Source: Verrucomicrobiota bacterium (lineage in GTDB: Bacteria; Verrucomicrobiota; Verrucomicrobiia; Verrucomicrobiales; Akkermansiaceae). Taken from it: a DNA stretch of 6,452 nucleotides. The notes under the pieces are model-generated. The model was not told the origin of the DNA. It ran no database searches and saw only the letters and a program-made list of their open reading frames with translations. Positions 1 to 4,174 of this stretch are shown piece by piece. Where the stretch lies: assembly GCA_026397695.1 (NCBI GenBank), contig JAPLUJ010000242.1, positions 4,640-11,091 of the forward strand, read 5' to 3'. The position numbers and the translations under genes were made by a program. Position 1 is the stretch's first letter. Every line of letters starts with the position of its first letter.

Positions 1-1
1 C

Positions 2-256
2 CATTGGTTCCCGCTGCTTGTCATGGGTTTCGGCATCAGCGGATTCGGCCAGTTTGGCGACCTCCTGCTTTCGTCGATTAAGCGGGACATCGGCATCAAG
101 GACCTCGGGCACGCGATTCCAGGCCATGGCGGCCTGCTCGACCGGTTCGACAGCCTGGTGATCATCACGCCGATGTATTATCACTTCCTCTCGCTCGTCC
201 TCGGTCCGCTAGGCCACGGACAGGCGGAACGCATCATCACTGGCGGCACCCCATGA
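2..256 (+). CDS. cdsA: Phosphatidate cytidylyltransferase (CDP-diglyceride synthase), C-terminal part
   Basis: The enzyme transfers CMP from CTP to phosphatidic acid, giving CDP-diacylglycerol, the precursor of bacterial phospholipids, at the cytoplasmic membrane. Only the last 84 codons are in the window; the frame is open at the left edge, so the start lies outside. The family signature is complete at 74-151: S-I-K-R, then K-D, P-G-H-G-G and D-R-F-D with the expected spacing. The lysine, aspartates and histidine in it are the conserved metal and substrate residues of the family. A hydrophobic stretch follows (VIITPMYYHFLSLVL), consistent with the last membrane helix. The stop codon overlaps the start of the downstream acyltransferase gene as ATGA, so the two are probably translationally coupled. 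The ATG at 23 is internal to the protein and not the true start. The identification is firm; only the symbol could vary among paralogues of this family. Confidence 0.93.
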   Translation, partial: HWFPLLVMGFGISGFGQFGDLLLSSIKRDIGIKDLGHAIPGHGGLLDRFDSLVIITPMYYHFLSLVLGPLGHGQAERIITGGTP

Positions 257-966
257 AAGGCTGGGATTTTCAACCTGCGCGGGATTTGGATCTGAGCGGG
301 ATCGAGCGCCATCGCAGCCTTCTGCGGGAACATGGCTTGGCCGCCAGCGTCGCACGATTGTGCTGGTGCTCTTTGATTCGAGTCGCCTTCAGGGTATGGA
401 ATCGCCCCCGTGTCATTGGTCGCAGTAATTTACCGCTGGAGCCGCCTTTCATTCTGATCGCGAACCACACCAGCCACCTCGATGCAGTGCTGCTCGCATC
501 CGTGCTCCCCGTCAAATGGCGCGACAATGTTTTCCCCATCGCCGCAAGCGACACGTTTTTCGAAAAGCGCCCGACCGCCGCCTTTGCGGCCTGGTTTCTC
601 AACGCCCTCGCCATCCGGCGTGGCGGCGTGCGCTGTCACGACCTCAATGAAATGCGTGACCGACTCGCCCGGAATGGTGCCATCTTCATCATCTTTCCAG
701 AAGGCACCCGCAGCCGCACAGGGCAGCTTCAGGCATTCAAAAGCGGGATCGGCCGACTGGTCGCGGAGAGCCAAGTCCCAGTGGTCCCCTGCCGCCTCGA
801 GGGATGCTTTCAAGCCTGCCCGCCCAGCAGTCGGTTTGTGAAACCAAAACAACTCACTCTAAAAATCGGACTTCCGCAAAATTTTCAGCAAACCCTGGAC
901 AACCGGGTCGGATGGGACTCCGTCGCAAGACAATTGCATGCGGCCGTGGAAGCACTCAGCGAATGA
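253..966 (+). CDS. PlsC-family lysophospholipid acyltransferase
   Basis: This complete 237-residue protein belongs to the PlsC/LPLAT family, which typically acylates 1-acyl-glycerol-3-phosphate to phosphatidic acid. The family blocks are visible in order. NHTSHLD at residues 71-77 holds the catalytic His72 and Asp77. A block-II-like stretch at 102-125 ends in AIRRGG. FPEGTRSRTG at 148-157 is the phosphate-binding block, and VPVVPCRLEG at 175-184 is block IV. The length is normal for the family. No strong N-terminal transmembrane helix is obvious, although residues 33-50 are partly hydrophobic. The ATG at 253 overlaps the stop of the cdsA-type gene, and no clear ribosome binding site is seen, so re-initiation is likely. 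PlsC-type product is the CdsA substrate, which makes the pairing biochemically sensible. The precise acceptor cannot be read from sequence; an acyltransferase for another lipid is possible, so no symbol is given. Confidence 0.92.
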   Translation: MKGWDFQPARDLDLSGIERHRSLLREHGLAASVARLCWCSLIRVAFRVWNRPRVIGRSNLPLEPPFILIANHTSHLDAVLLASVLPVKWRDNVFPIAASDTFFEKRPTAAFAAWFLNALAIRRGGVRCHDLNEMRDRLARNGAIFIIFPEGTRSRTGQLQAFKSGIGRLVAESQVPVVPCRLEGCFQACPPSSRFVKPKQLTLKIGLPQNFQQTLDNRVGWDSVARQLHAAVEALSE

Positions 967-993
967 AGGCGTCAAGGCCACCACTGCAGGACG

Positions 994-1007
994 ATGGCGG
1001 TTGCCAT
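994..1007. terminator. Small hairpin between convergent genes, weak terminator candidate
   Basis: ATGGC (994-998) and GCCAT (1003-1007) form a perfect 5-bp stem around a GGTT loop. It sits in the 53-bp gap between the stop of the acyltransferase gene and the stop of the convergent trpG remnant, where a shared terminator would be expected. There is no T tract on either side, so an intrinsic terminator is only weakly supported. Confidence 0.25.
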
Positions 1008-1019
1008 TACGGATCGGCT

Positions 1020-1442
1020 CTAGAGTTTAAGAAAATTCTCCAAAAGTCGCTTACCATCCTGGGTTAGAATAGACTCAGGGTGGAACTGCACGCCATGGAC
1101 AGGATATTCCTTGTGCATCAGGCCCATGATTTCACCTTCCTCAGTCCAAGCGGTGATCTCCAGACAATCCGGCAGTGTTTCCCGCTTAACGATGAGCGAA
1201 TGGTAGCGGGTGGCCTCGAAGGGACTCGGCATTCCGCCAAAAACGCTTTTCTCTGAATGATGGATTGGCGAGGTTTTCCCGTTCATGAGACGGCCGACAC
1301 GGACCACATCACCGCCGTAAACCTGTCTGATCGATTGGTGGCCGAGGCACACACCTAGAATCGGCGTGGTGGCTCCCATCTCCTTGATGAGTTCGCAGGA
1401 AATTCCAGCTTCGGTTGGCGTGCACGGGCCGGGGGAAAGCGA
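1020..1442 (-). pseudogene. trpG: N-terminally truncated TrpG/PabA glutamine amidotransferase
   Basis: The intact enzyme is the glutaminase subunit that feeds ammonia to anthranilate synthase (tryptophan pathway) or aminodeoxychorismate synthase (folate). The visible part runs from the [14 protein letters not shown] motif to a complete C-terminus. It keeps the whole catalytic triad: the nucleophile Cys in GVCLGHQ, and His and Glu in HPES near the end. It also has the GKTSPIHH and RYHSL segments typical of TrpG/PabA. Missing are the roughly 50 N-terminal residues that normally begin with a DNYDSFTYN-type motif. Homology stops at about 1442, and no other reverse-strand frame upstream supplies them. 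An ATG at 1485-1487 keeps the frame open, giving 155 codons, but those first codons are the reverse complement of the 53-bp repeat and resemble no TrpG. A truncated, probably non-functional gene is the best reading; a chimeric assembly is the alternative. TrpG and PabA cannot be told apart here. Confidence 0.85.
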
Positions 1443-1451
1443 CCCCCGCTC

Positions 1452-1504
1452 TCCGGTCCGGCCACCGGCTCTTCCAACGGCCTTCACCCCAAAAGCAAAT
1501 TCCT
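1452..1504. repeat. 53-bp direct repeat, copy 1
   Basis: This stretch matches 4106-4158 at 51 of 53 positions in the same orientation; the differences are at 1469 and 1499. Its 5' part can form a short hairpin, CCGGT (1453-1457) with ACCGG (1464-1468) around CCGGCC. The 3' part is rich in C and A and cannot obviously fold. Copy 1 starts about 10 bp past the point where trpG homology is lost and ends about 25 bp before the group II intron relic. No coding function is apparent. Confidence 0.9.
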
Positions 1505-1659
1505 TGGCTCCAGCCTAAGCCCTGAGAGACGGGGATGGCGCTCGTGAACCAAAACAACTAACCGAAAGGAGAACGTAGAACTAACGAGCGACTGAAAGAC
1601 TCTATCGAAACCCGGCGGCCGGCAGAAATGGCGTCTTCAAGCGTAGGCAGCAGGACCCG

Positions 1660-1679
1660 CCTGCCTGCCGGCAGGCAGG
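1660..1679. repeat. Perfect 20-bp palindrome inside the intron relic
   Basis: CCTGCCTGCC (1660-1669) is followed directly by its reverse complement GGCAGGCAGG (1670-1679), with no spacer. A G-T wobble and a C-G pair could extend the stem by two positions (1658-1659 with 1680-1681). As RNA it would cap one arm of intron domain I-III. As DNA it resembles a short dispersed palindromic unit inserted there. No T tract follows, so a terminator is unlikely. Confidence 0.85.
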
Positions 1680-1822
1680 TGTGATTGAGCCTCGAAATGG
1701 TTTCAAAGGAGGATATCGGGACAACGGACCCGTCACTGGCAACGCACCTGGGGCTCTGAACCCGGATTAGTGTGTCTTACGGAAAGTGGTGGACAGCCTT
1801 GGGGGCGAAACCGTAGCTTGAG

Positions 1823-1855
1823 GAACCGGATGCGTTAATTGCGCTCGTCCGGATC
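1823..1855 (+). ncRNA. Group II intron domain V-like hairpin
   Basis: The 33-nt segment starts GAACCGGATGCG and ends CGCTCGTCCGGATC around a TTAATT loop. It folds as domain V: an outer helix (GA, CCGGA with TCCGG, TC), a two-base CG bulge at 1846-1847, an inner GCG/CGC helix and a short loop. Compared with the canonical GAGCCG start, the catalytic AGC triad reads AAC at 1824-1826, leaving an A-A mismatch in the outer helix. There is also a T-T mismatch next to the bulge. Both suggest a decayed, catalytically weak or dead ribozyme core. Confidence 0.6.
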
Positions 1856-1856
1856 A

Positions 1857-1904
1857 GTGGGGGGCGTCGTCCGGCCTGCGGGCCGGGCGGCCCTATCCCG
1901 GAAT
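1857..1904 (+). ncRNA. Group II intron domain VI-like hairpin with candidate branch-point A
   Basis: An 11-pair stem forms between 1866-1876 and 1881-1891 (nine Watson-Crick pairs, two G-U) closed by a TGCG loop. Below it, the G run at 1859-1864 pairs with CCT and TCC on either side of A1895, which is left bulged. That is the position of the lariat branch-point adenosine in domain VI. The expected 3' splice site, a few bases further on, would fall at about 1904, where the sequence reads GGAAT. Confidence 0.55.
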
Positions 1905-1941
1905 CAACCATCAACTTGCATCCAGAAATTGGATATTGTCC

Positions 1942-4074
1942 ATGCCTGACACCACAAAAAGACGATTTCCTATCAGGCTGATTCGCGCCATGTGGTGGGT
2001 GGCGGTGCCATGCGCGGGGGGGGCTGTTCCGGGTATTGTGGAAACCGTGGAAACCACTACCGTGAACGCTACTTCCAACGTGCCCGGGCACCGCTACACG
2101 TGGCAGGATGCAAGTGGCAATCTTCGTTCCGCGCTGATGCTGGACCAAACCGCCAATCGCGCAGGGGTCCTCCGCCAGTTGAAATACGAGGCAAGCGGCG
2201 CTGATCGCGTATGTTCTGCGATTCCATCCAACAGCAATGCCATTCAGGGTATGGGCTACGTGGTGAACCATCTCGGCACGGGGAATCCCTGGGGAAATTG
2301 GACCGCCGGTGTCAGCACGGCCATCGGTGGGACGACCACGATGGTCTTTGCCGGGAAGATAATCCCCACGACGGTGCATTGGATGTTCGCAACCGGGCGG
2401 TCACATCCCCTTTTCAGTGTGTCTCAGGATGCCCGCGCCCATACCGCCGGCAACATCGGGGCTGACTCCCGCAGCCCGTATGGAACCCTCCAGTTTGCCG
2501 GAGACGGACTCTCCCAGGACTGCCTGATCGGCGGTGTTTCCTGGGGCGACACCTTCAAGTTCGTGAGCGTGCAGGCGAATACCACCAACGAAAGCACCAC
2601 GCTGGTGGCGGCTTCAGGTTGGCGCTACAATGAAGCCAACACCATTCCGTTCACGATGGCCTGGGCCAGCGGGGTGAATGCCGAACAGGGAACGGTGGCC
2701 ACCACCTCGATCACCAAGCAGGATCACGGCAGCGACCCGCGGATCTATCCGGCCACCGGTTTTCGAAAAAACCAGCAGGATCTCAATGGTCCGATGATAA
2801 GCGGGGACGACTGGCAGTACCAGATGATGAATTATCCGGAAGTTCCGACCGGTGGAACCTACGACAAGAAGATCGGCTGGGGAACAAACTTCGGAATGCT
2901 TGGCGGATTCGACAATTGGGGTGACACCTCGCTCGTCAAAACCGAATACAGCCGCCACCGGGATAGCGTCGCACCATGGACGGGCAGCCGCACCAGCGGG
3001 TTGTTTCTTGCCTACTCGACATTCATTGTTCTGGGGGAACACACCGGTGGTTATCGTGGCGGAGCGACCGGGCAGACCGTCACCCAAATGGAAGCCATCC
3101 AGGCGGCCACGTTCACCGCCGCGACCGGCCAGGTCAAAACCCAGGGACCGCTCAGTCCGAGCGTCGCCAGTTCGCCGAGTGTGACATTTTCACCGGTCGG
3201 CTACGATGCCTCTTACTCAGTCTGGACGCTCGATGCGGCACCAGGCAGTGCCGTGACCATGACTTTGACACCCGCCGCGGCAAAGCCTTTGATCAATCCG
3301 GTTTTTCTGATCTCCAACTATCAGTCGAGTGCCGTGGGGGTCGTGCGGATCAATGGCACCACCGCAGTGCCTGATGTGGATTTCTTCGCGTCATTGGATG
3401 CCGGCAAGCATGCGCTATGGGTCACCCTCAATCGAACGGTTAGCCAAGCCACTACGCTAACCGTGGAGAAATTACCTCAAACCATTACTTTTGGGGCCTT
3501 GCCGGATCGCACGGTCGGTGATCCAGCCTATCCGCTCTCCGCAACTTCCTCTTCCGGACTGGCTGTGACCTTTGCCAGCGGCAACCCGTCTGTGGCCACA
3601 GTGACAGCTTCGACCCTAGTCATTACCGGTGCCGGCACGGCAACTGTCACCGCTTCCCAGTCTGGCGATGCCACCTACGCCGCAGCGCCGGACGTTCCCC
3701 AAACCCTTAAAGTGCTCACTCCCTTCGAGCACTGGAAAGTTGTCAAATCCCTGCCTCCGGGTATTACCGATGGCGAAGATCCCGATGCTGACGGAATTTC
3801 CATCTTGATCGAGTATGCATTGAACATGAGTCCGACAATCCCCGATGTCCTGCCGGTCTTCAGCACCGTGACAGAAGGAAGACTCGCCGTGGCGGTCACA
3901 AAAAACCCAACCGCTTCCGACCTTACCTGGGGGGCGGAAGTTTCCGCAAACCTGTATTTATGGGCTCCAGCCACCACCACTCTCAACACCCCCGCCCGAT
4001 TTGAAGCCTCGGACATCTTGCCGATCACCAATCCGCCCAATCGATTCATTCGTCTGCGGATTTCCCATCCCTAA
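1942..4074 (+). CDS. Secreted 710-residue protein of unknown function with Ig-like and C-terminal DPDxDG domains
   Basis: I do not recognise a named family. The chosen ATG at 1942 is followed by a basic stretch (KRRFPIRLIR) and a hydrophobic segment (MWWVAVPCAGGAVPG), a plausible Sec signal peptide. A TTG two codons earlier is possible; neither start has a Shine-Dalgarno sequence, and the predicted intron end lies 38 bp upstream. Residues about 35-400 are rich in Gly, Thr, Trp and Tyr and look like a beta-rich extracellular fold. The PQTITF sequence at 512 opens a small Ig-like module to about 590, of the VTFASGNPSVATVT type found in bacterial adhesins and surface proteins. DPDADGIS at 613-620, followed by LIEYALNMSP, resembles a calcium-binding type-3 repeat. 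The final segment ends in RFIRLRISHP, a terminal domain style I associate with secreted verrucomicrobial proteins. No catalytic motif is seen. The next gene encodes an exported glycosidase, but a functional link is unproven. The signal region contains a run of eight G. Confidence 0.85.
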   Translation: MPDTTKRRFPIRLIRAMWWVAVPCAGGAVPGIVETVETTTVNATSNVPGHRYTWQDASGNLRSALMLDQTANRAGVLRQLKYEASGADRVCSAIPSNSNAIQGMGYVVNHLGTGNPWGNWTAGVSTAIGGTTTMVFAGKIIPTTVHWMFATGRSHPLFSVSQDARAHTAGNIGADSRSPYGTLQFAGDGLSQDCLIGGVSWGDTFKFVSVQANTTNESTTLVAASGWRYNEANTIPFTMAWASGVNAEQGTVATTSITKQDHGSDPRIYPATGFRKNQQDLNGPMISGDDWQYQMMNYPEVPTGGTYDKKIGWGTNFGMLGGFDNWGDTSLVKTEYSRHRDSVAPWTGSRTSGLFLAYSTFIVLGEHTGGYRGGATGQTVTQMEAIQAATFTAATGQVKTQGPLSPSVASSPSVTFSPVGYDASYSVWTLDAAPGSAVTMTLTPAAAKPLINPVFLISNYQSSAVGVVRINGTTAVPDVDFFASLDAGKHALWVTLNRTVSQATTLTVEKLPQTITFGALPDRTVGDPAYPLSATSSSGLAVTFASGNPSVATVTASTLVITGAGTATVTASQSGDATYAAAPDVPQTLKVLTPFEHWKVVKSLPPGITDGEDPDADGISILIEYALNMSPTIPDVLPVFSTVTEGRLAVAVTKNPTASDLTWGAEVSANLYLWAPATTTLNTPARFEASDILPITNPPNRFIRLRISHP
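2016..2023 (+). repeat. G8 homopolymer in the signal-peptide region
   Basis: Eight consecutive G residues encode part of the Ala-Gly-Gly-Ala end of the signal peptide of the 710-residue protein. A one-base slip would put the remaining protein out of frame. Such tracts can drive phase variation in some bacteria, and they are also common sites of sequencing error. Confidence 0.9.
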
Positions 4075-4105
4075 CGTGAAAAATCAACCCTTCCTTTCCC
4101 CGCCA

Positions 4106-4158
4106 TCCGGTCCGGCCACCGGTTCTTCCAACGGCCTTCACCCCAAAAGCAATTTCCT
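4106..4158. repeat. 53-bp direct repeat, copy 2
   Basis: This copy matches 1452-1504 at 51 of 53 positions. It lies in the 100-bp gap between the secreted-protein gene and the GH127 gene and ends 16 bp before the ATG at 4175, so it would be in the 5' leader if transcription starts upstream. The CCGGT/ACCGG mini-hairpin (4107-4111 with 4118-4122) is conserved. The direct position before a start codon suggests a leader or regulatory element, but a mobile or recombinational repeat is equally possible. Confidence 0.9.
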
Positions 4159-4174
4159 AGCATTAATACGAATC

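Larger units (their letters stand above)
1531..1904 (+). mobile_element. ORF-less group II intron relic (approximate ends)
   Basis: Group II introns are self-splicing ribozymes and retroelements. This non-coding stretch ends in a 33-nt domain V-like hairpin followed by a domain VI-like hairpin with a bulged A, the diagnostic 3' order. Upstream, CGCTCGT (1539-1545) pairs perfectly with ACGAGCG (1584-1590), and the GAAA-type loops and general look resemble bacterial group II domain I. No reverse transcriptase frame is present. A 12-codon open stretch at 1778-1816 ending in TAG (YGKWWTALGAKP) might be the tail of a deleted intron protein, but this is a guess. The 5' end is uncertain because the expected GUGYG start is not seen; ggatggcg near 1533-1540 is the nearest match. 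The 3' end is placed at about 1904 from the distance to the bulged A. It lies between repeat copy 1 and the secreted-protein gene. Recognition is by pattern, not by an alignment. Confidence 0.65.

Noticed and set aside
1309..1557. Reverse-strand frame that might supply the missing TrpG N-terminus
   Set aside because: Its translation shows no DNYDSFTYN-like motif or other TrpG feature, so it does not rescue the gene by a simple frameshift.
1660..1679. Palindrome as an intrinsic terminator
   Set aside because: There is no T-rich tract on either side and it lies within the intron fold.
1777..2379. Reverse-strand 200-codon open frame across the intron end and the secreted-protein gene
   Set aside because: It spans the folded intron RNA and the antisense of a well-supported gene, with low-complexity composition and no motifs.
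4001..4174. Upstream extension of the GH127 frame
   Set aside because: It overlaps the end of the secreted-protein gene and runs through the 53-bp repeat. The ATG at 4175 starts a textbook signal peptide.
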